Below are positions 42,796 through 51,880 of a stretch of 64,000 bases of DNA, piece after piece; the first letter of the stretch is position 1, and each line of letters opens with the position of its first letter. Below the pieces are notes generated by a model. It saw only the letters and a program-made list of their open reading frames with translations, had not been told where the DNA came from and made no database searches. The translations under genes were made by a program, and so were the position numbers. Source of the stretch: Roseateles amylovorans. Its GTDB lineage: Bacteria; Pseudomonadota; Gammaproteobacteria; Burkholderiales; Burkholderiaceae_C. Location of the stretch: positions 4,464,001 through 4,528,000 of the forward strand of contig NZ_CP104562.2 in NCBI RefSeq assembly GCF_025398155.2, in the 5' to 3' direction.

Positions 42796-44868
42796 TCAAC
42801 CCGGCCGCACCACTTGCGCCTGCACCGCACGTGCAGCCACCGACGGCGGTGGCGTCATGAGACTCACGATCACCAGCGTGACCACCCCGGCCGGCACGCC
42901 GAAGAGGGCGGCGGACACCGGCTGGATGCCCCACCAGAGTTGCGGCTCGCCGGGCAGCCCGATCGCCTGACGCAACCCGGGATGCGCGGTGATCATGTAG
43001 TACAGCGTGACGCCCAATCCCACCAACATCGCGGCCCCTGCCCCCTGCTTGTTGGCTCGTGGCCAGAAGATGCCGCCCACCAGCACCGGCACCAGGCTGG
43101 CGCCGGCGAGCGAGAACGCCGCCGACACCAGCAGCAGGATGTCCGCAGGCTTCTGTGCCGCCACTGCCGCAGCGGTCAACGCAGTGGCCAGCAACAGCGC
43201 CTTGGACACCATCACCCGCTGCGTCATGCTGGCCCGAGGGTTGATGACGCGGTAGTAGATGTCATGGGAAAGTGCGCTGGAGATGGTCAACAGCAGCCCG
43301 TCCGCCGTCGACAGCGCGGCGGCCAGGGCCCCGGCAGCCACCATCGCCGCCAGCACATAGGGCAGGCCCGCCAGCTCGGGCGTGAGCAGCATGACCACGT
43401 CGCCGCCCAATCGAAGTTCGCCGAGCTGCAACAGGCCGTCATGGTTGATGTCCTGGATGCTGAGCAGCCCCGGATCCACCCGCATCCACTGCCGCACCCA
43501 GCTTGGCAGCTCCGCGATCGGCATGCCCACCAGGTGATTGAACACCTCGTACTTCAACAGCACCGCCAGCGCCGGCGCGCTGAGATAGAGCAGCGCAATG
43601 AAGAACAGCGACCAGGCCACCGAGGTGCGGGCCTCGGCCACGCTGGGGGTCGTGTAGTAGCGGGTGAGGATGTGCGGCAGGCCGGCGGTGCCCACCATCA
43701 GCACGAACACCAGCGCCAGAAAATTGCGCCGCGACAGATCGAAGGCCTCGCGCTCCTGGGGCGTTCCTGCCGGATCACCGGCGAAAGGCCGGGCATGCGG
43801 CGGCATCCCGGCCAAGGGCTCGGAACGCTGATGCTGCTGACGGGCGGCGCGTAGCCACTGCTCACGGGCTTCGACCTCGGTGCGCGGCAGGCTTGCCCGC
43901 TGCTTCTCCGCCGCCTGGATCTGCGCCAGCGGTGCGTCCTCCGACTTGAGCTGCGCGATGTGCTGGGAGGCGCGTTGCCGCTCCAGATCCAGTGACTGGG
44001 GCAGCTCCGCCACCAGGCGTTCGTAGTCTCGCGCACGCTGTTCATGCAGGGCCATCACCTGGCGCTCGGCGGGATCCTGCAGCAGGACCTGCTCGCGCGC
44101 GGTGATCTGATGCAGTTGCCGACCCGCCGTCAACTGCGGCAGCGGCCAGCCGGTCTGCTGCATCGACAACCACATCACCGGCAGCACGTAGGCCAGGATC
44201 ATGATGATGTATTGCGCCACCTGGGTCCAGGTGACCGCCCGCATCCCGCCCAGGAACGAGCACACCAGCACGCCGCCGAGTCCGACGAACACGCCGATCT
44301 CGAAGGTGAGCCCGGTCAACCGCGTGGTGATCAGGCCGATCGCATAGATCTGGGCGACCACATAGATGAACGACACCAGCACGGCGGCGGCGGCACCCAT
44401 GACGCGCAGGCCACGGCTGTCGAAGCGCTCGCCGAGAAAGTCCGGCACGGTGAACTGACCGAAGCGACGCAGATAGGGCGCCAGCAACAGGGCCACGAGA
44501 CAGAAGCCGCCGGTCCATCCCAATATGAACGCCAGACCGCCGTAGCCGGCCAGGTAGAGGCTGCCCGCCATGCCGAGGAAGGACGCGGCGCTCATCCAGT
44601 CTGCCCCGGCGGCCATGCCGTTGTAGAACGCCGGCACGCGCCGCCCCGCGACGTAGTACTCGACCGGATCCGTCGTTCGACTGAACACACCGATGCAGGC
44701 ATAGACCAGCACTGTCAGCAGCAGGAACGAGAAGCCCAGCCATTGCTTGGACATGCCCCAGCGCTCCAGCACGCCCAGCACCACGACCAGCAGCACGAAG
44801 CCCACGGTGTAGGCCGCGTAGTTGCGGTTCAAACGATGTCGAAAGGCTGCATCAGGGGTTTGGGACAT
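42796..44868 (-). CDS. Sodium:solute symporter (VC_2705/ActP-like)
   Basis: The protein has 690 residues with about 13 predicted membrane segments. SSS-family blocks are visible: DPVEYYVAGRRVPAFYNGMAAGADWMSAASFLG near residues 65-100, and AAMVAAGALAAALSTADGLLLTISSALSHD with the sodium-site serines near 560-590. Between helices 6 and 7, about residues 245-395, lies a 150-residue hydrophilic, Glu/Arg/Gln-rich, probably coiled-coil insertion absent from ActP. The VC_2705 subfamily is known to carry an insertion here. Substrate is unknown; acetate or another monocarboxylate is the family default. No small DUF4212 partner gene is adjacent. It is monocistronic. Confidence 0.9.
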   Translation of the reverse strand: MSQTPDAAFRHRLNRNYAAYTVGFVLLVVVLGVLERWGMSKQWLGFSFLLLTVLVYACIGVFSRTTDPVEYYVAGRRVPAFYNGMAAGADWMSAASFLGMAGSLYLAGYGGLAFILGWTGGFCLVALLLAPYLRRFGQFTVPDFLGERFDSRGLRVMGAAAAVLVSFIYVVAQIYAIGLITTRLTGLTFEIGVFVGLGGVLVCSFLGGMRAVTWTQVAQYIIMILAYVLPVMWLSMQQTGWPLPQLTAGRQLHQITAREQVLLQDPAERQVMALHEQRARDYERLVAELPQSLDLERQRASQHIAQLKSEDAPLAQIQAAEKQRASLPRTEVEAREQWLRAARQQHQRSEPLAGMPPHARPFAGDPAGTPQEREAFDLSRRNFLALVFVLMVGTAGLPHILTRYYTTPSVAEARTSVAWSLFFIALLYLSAPALAVLLKYEVFNHLVGMPIAELPSWVRQWMRVDPGLLSIQDINHDGLLQLGELRLGGDVVMLLTPELAGLPYVLAAMVAAGALAAALSTADGLLLTISSALSHDIYYRVINPRASMTQRVMVSKALLLATALTAAAVAAQKPADILLLVSAAFSLAGASLVPVLVGGIFWPRANKQGAGAAMLVGLGVTLYYMITAHPGLRQAIGLPGEPQLWWGIQPVSAALFGVPAGVVTLVIVSLMTPPPSVAARAVQAQVVRPG

Positions 44869-44942
44869 GGCGGCTGATCATCCACCGGCCAAGCTCGGCT
44901 GCGCATCCCGATCTTCCCCGGTAGTACGCGCAAGCCCCCCCG

Positions 44943-45040
44943 CCCCAACGAGCGCAGCCGCAGAGACCGTCGACCACGCGGGCTCAGACGCTGCGCATTC
45001 GCCCTCGTGGCCGACGGTCTCTCCGGCTCGAACCACCGAG
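44943..45040. repeat. Hairpin-forming direct repeat, copy 1
   Basis: About 98 bp, nearly identical to the copy at 45256-45354. The arms at 44963-44978 and 45006-45021 pair at 15 of 16 positions (GAGACCGTCGACCACG with CGTGGCCGACGGTCTC) around a 27-base loop. Confidence 0.93.
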
Positions 45041-45255
45041 GTTGGCCCCAAGCGCACGGCGCCCTTCGACAGACAGGCCACGCCACCCCACGTGCGATGC
45101 CTCGCCCCTCAAAAGCCTCGGTCCCTACACCCCTCAGTCCTCCGTGGTTCGAGGACGGGAGGGCTTGGGGTTTTGGCCCTGCCAAGGCCCCATGCCCTCG
45201 CGGCCCAACGCGCTGAACGGCGCAGGTAGGCGGCCTCTCTCGCCGCTCGAAAGAC

Positions 45256-45354
45256 CCCCAACGAGCGGCAGCCGCAGAGACCGTTGACCACGCTGGCTCA
45301 GACGCTGCGCATTCGCCCTCATGGCCGACGGTCTCTCCGGCTCGACTCACCGAG
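45256..45354. repeat. Hairpin-forming direct repeat, copy 2
   Basis: About 99 bp. Its arms at 45277-45292 and 45320-45335 keep the same hairpin with one G-T wobble and one extra mismatch. The loop sequence is nearly unchanged from copy 1. Confidence 0.93.
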
Positions 45355-45372
45355 CATTGCCCACAAAGCAAA

Positions 45373-45404
45373 AGACCGCTCCATGCAGACACATGGAGCG
45401 GTCT
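45373..45404 (-). terminator. Rho-independent terminator of ppsA
   Basis: A 13-bp perfect stem (AGACCGCTCCATG with CATGGAGCGGTCT) closes a 6-base loop. On the minus strand it is followed by TTTGCTTTG, 78 bp past the ppsA stop. Confidence 0.88.
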
Positions 45405-45481
45405 CATCAAGAAGCCAGACGGCCTTCGCTCAGGCTGTCAGCAATGCAGCGGTGGACTGCAACAGAAGGCGCAAGCGTCGA

Positions 45482-47893
45482 TCAGCGCTTGGCCAGACGT
45501 TGCCAAGTCTCGATCACCGAGTCCGGGTTCAACGAGATGGACACGATGCCTTCACCAGCCAACCAGTCGGCAAAGTCGGGATGGTCGCTGGGGCCTTGGC
45601 CGCAGATGCCGACGTACTTGCCGGTGGCGCGGCAGGCGGCGATGGCACGCGAGATCAATGCCTTGACCGCCGGGTCGCGTTCGTCGAAGTCGCCGGACAG
45701 CAGTTCCAGGCCGGAGTCGCGATCCAGGCCCAGGGTGAGCTGGGTCAGGTCGTTGGAGCCGATCGACATGCCGTCGAAATGTTCCAGGAACTGTTCCGCC
45801 AGGATCGCATTGCTCGGCACCTCGCACATCATGATGACGCGCAGGCCGTCCTGTCCCCCCGCTGCCGCGCGCTTGAGTCCGCGCTCGGCCAGCATGGCCA
45901 CGACCTTCTCGGCTTGGCGCACGGTGCGCACGAAGGGCACCATGATCTCGACGTTGGTCAGCCCCATGTCATTGCGCACGCGCTTGAGCGCCTCGCATTC
46001 CATGGCGAAAGCGTCGGAGAACTCACCGCTGATGTAGCGCGACGCACCGCGGAAGCCCAGCATCGGATTCTCTTCGTCCGGCTCGTAGCGCGAGCCGCCG
46101 ATCAGCTTGCGGTACTCGTTGCTCTTGAAGTCGGACAGTCGAACGATGACCGGCTGCGGCCAGAAGGCGGCGGCGATGGTGGCGATGCCTTCCGCGAGCT
46201 TGTCGACATAGAAGGCGCGCGGCGACGCATGGCCGCGGGCCACCGATTCGACCGCCTTCTTCAGATCGGTGTCGACATTCGGATAGTCGAGGATGGCCTT
46301 CGGATGGACGCCGATGTTGTTGTTGATGATGAATTCGAGCCGCGCCAGGCCCACGCCGTTGTTGGGCATCTGCGCGAAGTTGAAGGCCAGCTGCGGATTG
46401 CCGACGTTCATCATGATCTTCACCTGGCAGTAAGGCATCTCGCCGCGATGCACTTCGCTGACCTCGGTTTCCAGCAGGCCGTCGTAGATGTAGCCGGTGT
46501 CGCCCTCGGAACAGACCACCGTCACCAGTTGGCCGTCCTTGAGCTTGTCGGTCGCATCGCCGCAGCCGACGACCGCGGGGATGCCCAGTTCACGCGCGAT
46601 GATGGCCGCGTGGCAGGTGCGGCCACCACGGTTGGTGACGATGGCGCTGGCGCGCTTCATCACTGGCTCCCAGTTGGGATCGGTCATGTCGGTGACCAAC
46701 ACATCGCCAGGCTGCACCCGCTCCATTTCCGCCACGCTGTCGACCAGCCGGACCGGACCGGTTCCGATCTTCTGACCGATCGCACGGCCTTCGGCCAGCA
46801 CCGTGCCCTGGCCCTTCAGCTTGAAGCGTTGCTCGACCTGGCCTTCGGCCTGGCTCTTCACCGTTTCCGGGCGAGCCTGCAGGATGTAGAGCAGGCCGTC
46901 GTTGCCGTCCTTGCCCCATTCGATGTCCATCGGGCGGCCGTAATGCTGCTCGATGATCATGGCGTACCGCGCCAGCTGGATGACATCGTCATCGTTGAGC
47001 GAGTAGCGGTTGCGCTGCTCGACCTCGACATCCACCGTCTTCACCAGCTTGCCGGAAGCCGCCTTCTCTTCCGGGGTCGCGAAGGTCATCTGGATCAGCT
47101 TGGATCCCAGGTTGCGGCGGATCAGCGCGAACTTCTCGCGTTGCAGCGCCGGCTTGTGGACATAGAACTCGTCCGGGTTGACCGCGCCCTGCACCACCGT
47201 CTCGCCCAAGCCGTAGCTGGAGGTGATGAACACCACATCCTTGAAGCCCGATTCGGTGTCGATGGTGAACATCACGCCGGCCGCGCCGAGGTCGGAACGC
47301 ACCATGCGCTGCACGCCGGCGGAGAGCGCGACGTCGCTGTGGGCGAAGCCCTTGTGCACCCGGTAGCTGATCGCACGGTCGTTGTAGAGCGACGCGAACA
47401 CTTCCTTCATCTTGTGCAGCACGTCCTCGATGCCGACGACGTTGAGGAAGGTCTCCTGCTGACCGGCGAACGACGCGTCCGGCAGGTCTTCCGCCGTGGC
47501 GGAGGAGCGCACCGCAAAGGACGCCTCCGGATTGCCTTCGGTCAGGCGGGCGAACTCGGCCCGGATCGCGGCCTCCAGATCGGCCGGGAAGGGTTGCGCT
47601 TCGAGCCAGCCGCGGATTTCCGCGCCGGCCTGCGCCAGCGCACGCACGTCATCGGTGTTGAGATCGGCCAGGCGCTTCTGGATGCGCGCATCCAGGCCCT
47701 CATGCTTGAGGAAGTTGCGGAAGGCATGGGCCGTGGTGGCGAAGCCGCCGGGCACGCGCACACCGGCATCGGCCAGCTGGGAAATCATCTCGCCGAGGGA
47801 GGCGTTCTTGCCGCCCACCGACTCGACGTCGGTCATCCTCAGTTTCTCGAAGGGTACAACCAGGGCGGTCGCCTCGAAGCGTGCATCAGACAT
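45482..47893 (-). CDS. ppsA: Phosphoenolpyruvate synthase (pyruvate, water dikinase)
   Basis: The protein has 803 residues, the usual PpsA length. The N-terminal ATP-grasp domain starts KLRMTDVESVGGKNASLGEM and contains SFAVRSSATAEDLPDASFAGQQ. The swivelling phosphohistidine domain has GGRTCHAAIIARELGIPAVVG. The C-terminal TIM barrel for pyruvate/PEP has MCEVPSNAILAEQFLEHFDG and SIGSNDLTQLTLGLDRDSG. It converts pyruvate plus ATP to PEP, AMP and phosphate for gluconeogenesis. A CGGAG ribosome site precedes the ATG. The divergent neighbour encodes its regulatory kinase/phosphatase, so activity is controlled by ADP-dependent phosphorylation of the central domain. Confidence 0.99.
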   Translation of the reverse strand: MSDARFEATALVVPFEKLRMTDVESVGGKNASLGEMISQLADAGVRVPGGFATTAHAFRNFLKHEGLDARIQKRLADLNTDDVRALAQAGAEIRGWLEAQPFPADLEAAIRAEFARLTEGNPEASFAVRSSATAEDLPDASFAGQQETFLNVVGIEDVLHKMKEVFASLYNDRAISYRVHKGFAHSDVALSAGVQRMVRSDLGAAGVMFTIDTESGFKDVVFITSSYGLGETVVQGAVNPDEFYVHKPALQREKFALIRRNLGSKLIQMTFATPEEKAASGKLVKTVDVEVEQRNRYSLNDDDVIQLARYAMIIEQHYGRPMDIEWGKDGNDGLLYILQARPETVKSQAEGQVEQRFKLKGQGTVLAEGRAIGQKIGTGPVRLVDSVAEMERVQPGDVLVTDMTDPNWEPVMKRASAIVTNRGGRTCHAAIIARELGIPAVVGCGDATDKLKDGQLVTVVCSEGDTGYIYDGLLETEVSEVHRGEMPYCQVKIMMNVGNPQLAFNFAQMPNNGVGLARLEFIINNNIGVHPKAILDYPNVDTDLKKAVESVARGHASPRAFYVDKLAEGIATIAAAFWPQPVIVRLSDFKSNEYRKLIGGSRYEPDEENPMLGFRGASRYISGEFSDAFAMECEALKRVRNDMGLTNVEIMVPFVRTVRQAEKVVAMLAERGLKRAAAGGQDGLRVIMMCEVPSNAILAEQFLEHFDGMSIGSNDLTQLTLGLDRDSGLELLSGDFDERDPAVKALISRAIAACRATGKYVGICGQGPSDHPDFADWLAGEGIVSISLNPDSVIETWQRLAKR

Positions 47894-48088
47894 GGGAAAA
47901 CTCCGTGATGTTGGAAAACCGGGGCTCCTCGTCCGACGCCGTGGGCGACGCCGTTCGGCCTCTGCGCCAGGCCGCCTCCAGCGGCACGGCGGAGACGAAC
48001 GGACATGACGGGCCGCGCGACAGATGTTGTCGATTCTTGTGGGCGTCGCGGCGGGGCGTTCATGATGGACAGGGGCAAACTGCGGCCG

Positions 48089-48119
48089 ATTCTACGGGTT
48101 CACGCCTCTATGATGTAAA
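48089..48119 (-). promoter_or_regulatory. Possible sigma-70 promoter of ppsA
   Basis: On the minus strand TTTACA (48119-48114) and TAGAAT (48094-48089) are 19 bp apart, longer than ideal, and about 200 bp before ppsA. The rest of the 377-bp divergent spacer shows nothing else I can fix. Confidence 0.35.
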
Positions 48120-48270
48120 CCCTGATTCGGGGACCGGCGGGGAGCCGAGAGGGCTGCGGCACGCCACGTGCCCGGACGTTGATCGGCGCCCGCCAACCGC
48201 CCCCAACAAGCCCCGCACCCGCCACGCTGCCTCCGGCCCACTGCGCCGCCCCACCCTTCCAAGGCCCGCC

Positions 48271-49104
48271 ATGAACCAGCCCACCGCCCAGCACACCGTG
48301 TTCTTTGTCTCGGACGGTACCGGCATCACCGCCGAAACCTTCGGTAACTCGATCCTGGCCCAGTTCTCGGTCAAGGCCCGTCATGTCCGGCGCCCTTTCG
48401 TCGACAACGGCGAGAAGGCCAGGCAGCTGGTGCGCGAGATCAATGAGACCGGTCAGCGCGAAGGCCTGCGGCCCATCGTGTTCGCGACCCTGGTGAACCG
48501 GGAGGTGCTCAATGTGGTGCGCCAGGAGTGCCAGGGCCTGGTGCTGGACATGTTCGGCACCTTCATCGCCCCGCTGGAAGACGAGCTCAACATCAAGTCC
48601 AACCACCGGGTCGGTCGCTTCTCCGACATCGCCAAGAGCCAGGAATATCACGACCGCATCGAGGCCATCAATTACTCGCTGGCCCATGACGACGGTCAAT
48701 CCGCCAAGAACCTGGACTCTGCGGATGTGATCCTGGTGGGCGTGAGCCGCTGCGGCAAGACGCCGACCTCGCTCTACCTGGCCATGCAGCACGGAATCAA
48801 GGCCGCCAACTATCCGCTGATTCCGGAAGACTTCGACCGCGGCGCCATGCCCTCGCTGCTGGTGCCGCACAAGAAGAAGTGCTTCGGCCTGACCATCGAT
48901 CCCGAACGGTTGGCGCAGGTGCGCAACGAGCGCCGCCCGGGCAGCAAGTACGCCGACCTGATGAACTGCCACTACGAAGTCCGGGAAGCCGAGACGATGA
49001 TGAAGAAGGCCGGCATCTCTTGGCTGTCGTCGACCCACAAGTCGATCGAGGAAATCGCCACCACCATCCTGCGGGACATCCGGCCGGATCGGCTGATGTA
49101 TTGA
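48271..49104 (+). CDS. ppsR: PEP synthase regulatory protein (bifunctional kinase/pyrophosphorylase)
   Basis: The protein has 277 residues. The start was chosen at MNQPTAQHTVFFVSDGTGITAE, the conserved N-terminus. The P-loop GVSRCGKT (157-164) and SLYLAMQHGIKAANYPLIPED, then the C-terminal YADLMNCHYEVREAE, are typical of the DUF299/PPRP family. It inactivates PEP synthase by ADP-dependent phosphorylation next to the catalytic His and reactivates it by phosphate-dependent dephosphorylation. It is divergent from ppsA across a 377-bp spacer, the usual pairing. No good ribosome site is visible. Confidence 0.98.
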   Translation: MNQPTAQHTVFFVSDGTGITAETFGNSILAQFSVKARHVRRPFVDNGEKARQLVREINETGQREGLRPIVFATLVNREVLNVVRQECQGLVLDMFGTFIAPLEDELNIKSNHRVGRFSDIAKSQEYHDRIEAINYSLAHDDGQSAKNLDSADVILVGVSRCGKTPTSLYLAMQHGIKAANYPLIPEDFDRGAMPSLLVPHKKKCFGLTIDPERLAQVRNERRPGSKYADLMNCHYEVREAETMMKKAGISWLSSTHKSIEEIATTILRDIRPDRLMY

Positions 49105-49170
49105 TGGTATTGATGGCCCGCCCCGAGCCGTCGCGGCGGTCGGGCGAGCGGATGGTGCACTCAACGGGCG

Positions 49171-49197
49171 GCGGGAAGCGGGAAGCGGGAAGCGGGA
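49171..49197. repeat. 7-bp tandem repeat (GCGGGAA)
   Basis: Nearly four units lie in the 189-bp convergent spacer between ppsR and the methyltransferase gene. Nothing else is recognised there. Confidence 0.85.
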
Positions 49198-49293
49198 GGC
49201 GCATGGCGCACCACGCTTCACAGCGAGCGGCGGGGCACTCATCGCAAATGACGAACGGCACGAGGGCTGCGCCCTCGCCGGCCGGGCGGACGC

Positions 49294-50076
49294 TCAGCGC
49301 GCCCCGGCCAGGCGACGTCGCGCCGACTCGTACAGGCAGATCGATGCCGCGCTCGCCACGTTCAGCGATTCCTCGCCGCCCGGCTGCGGGATGCCGACAC
49401 GCAGGGCACAGCGGCGCATCAGCGCCTCGGACACGCCCTGCCCTTCGTGGCCCAGCACCCAGGCACACGGCTGCGGCAGGTCCGCCTCATGCAGCAGGGC
49501 GTCCGCATGCGAGCTGGTCGCCAGCAAAGGCACCCGCAGCGCGGCCAGGTCGCTCTCCTGCAGACCCTCGATCAACCGCAGCCCGAAGTGCGCCCCCATG
49601 CCGGCGCGCAGCACCTTGGGCGACCACAAAGCCGCCGTGCCCTTGAGGGCCAGCACTTGGCGGAAGCCCAATGCTGCGGCACTGCGCAGGATCGTGCCGA
49701 CATTGCCCGCATCCTGAAGCCGATCCAGCACGACGCTGTCGGCCAACGGATCGATCGTCGGCATCGACGGCAGACCCAGCTCAAAGCCGATCTGCGCCGG
49801 CGACTCCAGGCCGGACACCGTCTTGAACAGCGCGGCCGGCACCACCAGCACCCGCGGCGCCTGATCGGCGAGCGCGTGCAAGGCATCATCCTGCGCCGCC
49901 ACATCGGTGATCAGCGCCAGCGCCGGGCGAAGGCCCCGCTGCACCGCCGCGCGCGCGAGGTGATCGCCCTCCAGCCAGACGCCGTCCAGCTTGCGATAGG
50001 CGCTGCCGTCCTGCGCCAGCTTGCGCAGCCGTTGCAGATGGGGGTTGTCACGCGAGGAAATAGGGAGCCAGCTCAT
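49294..50076 (-). CDS. SpoU/TrmH-family RNA 2'-O-methyltransferase
   Basis: The protein has 260 residues. The N-terminal 100 residues are an RNA-binding substrate domain (SSRDNPHLQRLRKLAQDGSAYR). The SPOUT catalytic domain has motif 1 (LDRLQDAGNVGTILRSAAAL), motif 2 (CAWVLGHEGQGVSE) and motif 3 (IPQPGGEESLNVASAASICLYE), forming the trefoil-knot SAM site. It likely methylates a ribose in rRNA or tRNA, but the exact nucleoside cannot be told. It overlaps rnhB by 4 bp (ATGA) and is the last gene of the long envelope cluster. Confidence 0.93.
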   Translation of the reverse strand: MSWLPISSRDNPHLQRLRKLAQDGSAYRKLDGVWLEGDHLARAAVQRGLRPALALITDVAAQDDALHALADQAPRVLVVPAALFKTVSGLESPAQIGFELGLPSMPTIDPLADSVVLDRLQDAGNVGTILRSAAALGFRQVLALKGTAALWSPKVLRAGMGAHFGLRLIEGLQESDLAALRVPLLATSSHADALLHEADLPQPCAWVLGHEGQGVSEALMRRCALRVGIPQPGGEESLNVASAASICLYESARRRLAGAR

Positions 50077-50759
50077 CGACGCTCCGCCGGCACACGCTCG
50101 GCCGAGCGCTCACGCTTGGCGTTCTCGGTGGCCGCGACCAGGTCCGACAGGGTCGATCGCACCGGCGCGAAGCTCTGCCGATGCCAGGCGCTGGCGCCAT
50201 GCAGCCGCAGCGCTTCCAGGTGCTCGCGCGTGCCGTAGCCCTTGTGGGTCGCAAAGCCGTATTGCGGATGCTGCTCATGCATCTGCACGCACAGCCGGTC
50301 GCGGTGCACTTTGGCCAGGATGGAGGCCGCCGAGATCGACGGCACCAGCGCATCGCCCTTGATGATGGCTTCCGCCGGCACGCGCAGCACCGGCAGCCGA
50401 TTGCCGTCCACCTGCACCTTGCCAGGCTTGAGCCGCAGGCCTTCGACCGCTCGACGCATCGCCAGCATCGTGGCTTGCAGAATGTTGATGCGGTCGATCT
50501 CCTCGACGGTGGCTTCGGCGATGCAGAAGCACAGCGCCTTGGCGCGGATCTCTTCGAAGAGATGGTCGCGCTTCTTCTCGCTGAGCACCTTTGAATCGTT
50601 GAGCCCGACGATGGGCTGAAGTTCATCCAGGATCACCGCAGCGGCCACGACGGGTCCGGCCAGCGGCCCGCGGCCCGCCTCGTCCACACCGGCCAGCAGG
50701 CCTTCGCGGTCCCAGGCGAGACCGAGTTGCTCAGGCGCCAAGGATTTGCGCGATCGCAT
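50073..50759 (-). CDS. rnhB: Ribonuclease HII
   Basis: The protein has 228 residues. The start was chosen at MRSRKSLAPEQLGLAWD, 29 bp inside the end of lpxB; longer forms would sit fully on lpxB. Active-site blocks are GVDEAGRGPLAGPV (first Asp and Glu), LNDSKVLSEKKRDHLFEEI, the VQVDGN Asp and PSISAASILAKVHRDR. It cuts RNA in RNA-DNA hybrids, including single ribonucleotides misincorporated in DNA. Its place after lpxB is conserved across proteobacteria. Confidence 0.98.
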   Translation of the reverse strand: MRSRKSLAPEQLGLAWDREGLLAGVDEAGRGPLAGPVVAAAVILDELQPIVGLNDSKVLSEKKRDHLFEEIRAKALCFCIAEATVEEIDRINILQATMLAMRRAVEGLRLKPGKVQVDGNRLPVLRVPAEAIIKGDALVPSISAASILAKVHRDRLCVQMHEQHPQYGFATHKGYGTREHLEALRLHGASAWHRQSFAPVRSTLSDLVAATENAKRERSAERVPAERR

Positions 50760-51879
50760 CGCCGGCCCTTTGCGCGGTATTGCAGCGCAGCGTGTGGTGA
50801 ATCTCGAGAAAGCGCTGCTGAACGCGCGCACGACGCGGCGCATCATCCAGCCAAGCCAGACCCTCGGCAGCGATCTTCTCGCCAGTGCAGTCGTCCTGCA
50901 AGCATTCCGGCACCAGGGACTCGCCGGCCAGCACATTCGGCAGCCCGACCCACGGCATCAGCGCCTTGCCCTTCATGCGCCAGGCATTGAACCAGTGCAG
51001 CTTGTAGGCGATGACCATCGGCCGCTTGTACAGCGCCGCTTCCAGCGTGGCGGTGCCGCTGGCGACCAGGGTCAGGTCGCAGGCGGCCAGGGCGTCCTGG
51101 GCTCGGCCGTCCAGCAGCGTGAGCGGCAGCCCGTGTCCGTGTTCTCGCACCAGCGCTTCGGCCATCGGACGCAGACCCGGGGCGACCGGGATCACGAAAC
51201 GCAGCCCCGGACGCGCACGCCGCATCCGCTGCGCCGCATCCAGAAGCGCCGGGCCGATGTAGGTCAGTTCACTGCGACGACTGCCGGGCAGCAGCGCAAT
51301 CACGGTGTCGTCGTCACCCAGGTCCAGCGCGCGCCGGGCTTCGGCACGGGGAGGCTCCAGCGGGATCTGGTCGGCCAGCGGATGGCCGACATAGGTGGCG
51401 GCAATGCCATGCTGGTGCAGCAGGGCGGGCTCGAAGGGGAACAGGCACAAGACATGGTCAGCGCTGCGCCGGATGGTGTGCACACGCTCGGCACGCCATG
51501 CCCAGATCGACGGGCAGACGAAATGGACCGTCTTGATGCCGGCCTCGCGCAGCCGTTGTTCCAGTCCGAAATTGAAGTCCGGCGCGTCCACGCCGACAAA
51601 CACCGACGGGCGCTCCTGCAGCAAGCGATCGCCCAGTTGACGGCGAATCGACAGCAGCTCGCGAATGTTCTTGATGGCATCCCAGTAGCCGAAGATCGAC
51701 AGCTTGTGGCTGGGCCACCAGGCGTCAAAGCCCTGGGTCTGCATGCGCGGGCCGCCAATGCCGGCGGAGGTCAGACCGGGCCAGCGGGCCTTCAGGCCCT
51801 GAAGCAGCAGGCTGGCCAGCAGGTCCCCGGAGGCCTCGCCGGCCACCAGGCCCAGACGAGGATCCGTGGTGGAGGTCAT
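50731..51879 (-). CDS. lpxB: Lipid-A-disaccharide synthase
   Basis: The protein has 382 residues, full length. Family GT19 blocks are LGLVAGEASGDLLASLLL, DFNFGLEQRLREAGIKTVH, VCPSIWAWRAERV, YVGHPLAD and IALLPGSRRSELTYIGPALL. It joins UDP-diacylglucosamine and lipid X to form the lipid A disaccharide at the inner membrane. It starts one base after the lpxA stop and overlaps rnhB at its end, so expression is tightly linked. Confidence 0.99.
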   Translation of the reverse strand: MTSTTDPRLGLVAGEASGDLLASLLLQGLKARWPGLTSAGIGGPRMQTQGFDAWWPSHKLSIFGYWDAIKNIRELLSIRRQLGDRLLQERPSVFVGVDAPDFNFGLEQRLREAGIKTVHFVCPSIWAWRAERVHTIRRSADHVLCLFPFEPALLHQHGIAATYVGHPLADQIPLEPPRAEARRALDLGDDDTVIALLPGSRRSELTYIGPALLDAAQRMRRARPGLRFVIPVAPGLRPMAEALVREHGHGLPLTLLDGRAQDALAACDLTLVASGTATLEAALYKRPMVIAYKLHWFNAWRMKGKALMPWVGLPNVLAGESLVPECLQDDCTGEKIAAEGLAWLDDAPRRARVQQRFLEIHHTLRCNTAQRAGDAIAQILGA

Positions 51880-51880
51880 G

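Larger units (their letters stand above)
44869..45481. other. 613-bp non-coding spacer holding two direct repeats
   Basis: This lies between the symporter start and the ppsA stop. No frame shows family features. The only frame crossing it reads the two repeat copies in different phases, which argues against coding. It contains the two approximately 98-bp repeats and the ppsA terminator, and probably the symporter promoter. Confidence 0.7.

Noticed and set aside
44829..45410. 193-residue open frame across the symporter/ppsA spacer
   Set aside because: The two direct repeats are translated in different phases, and the frame overlaps the symporter start and the ppsA terminator.
45284..47908. 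874-residue open frame antisense to ppsA
   Set aside because: It covers ppsA exactly in the mirror frame and shows no recognisable domain.
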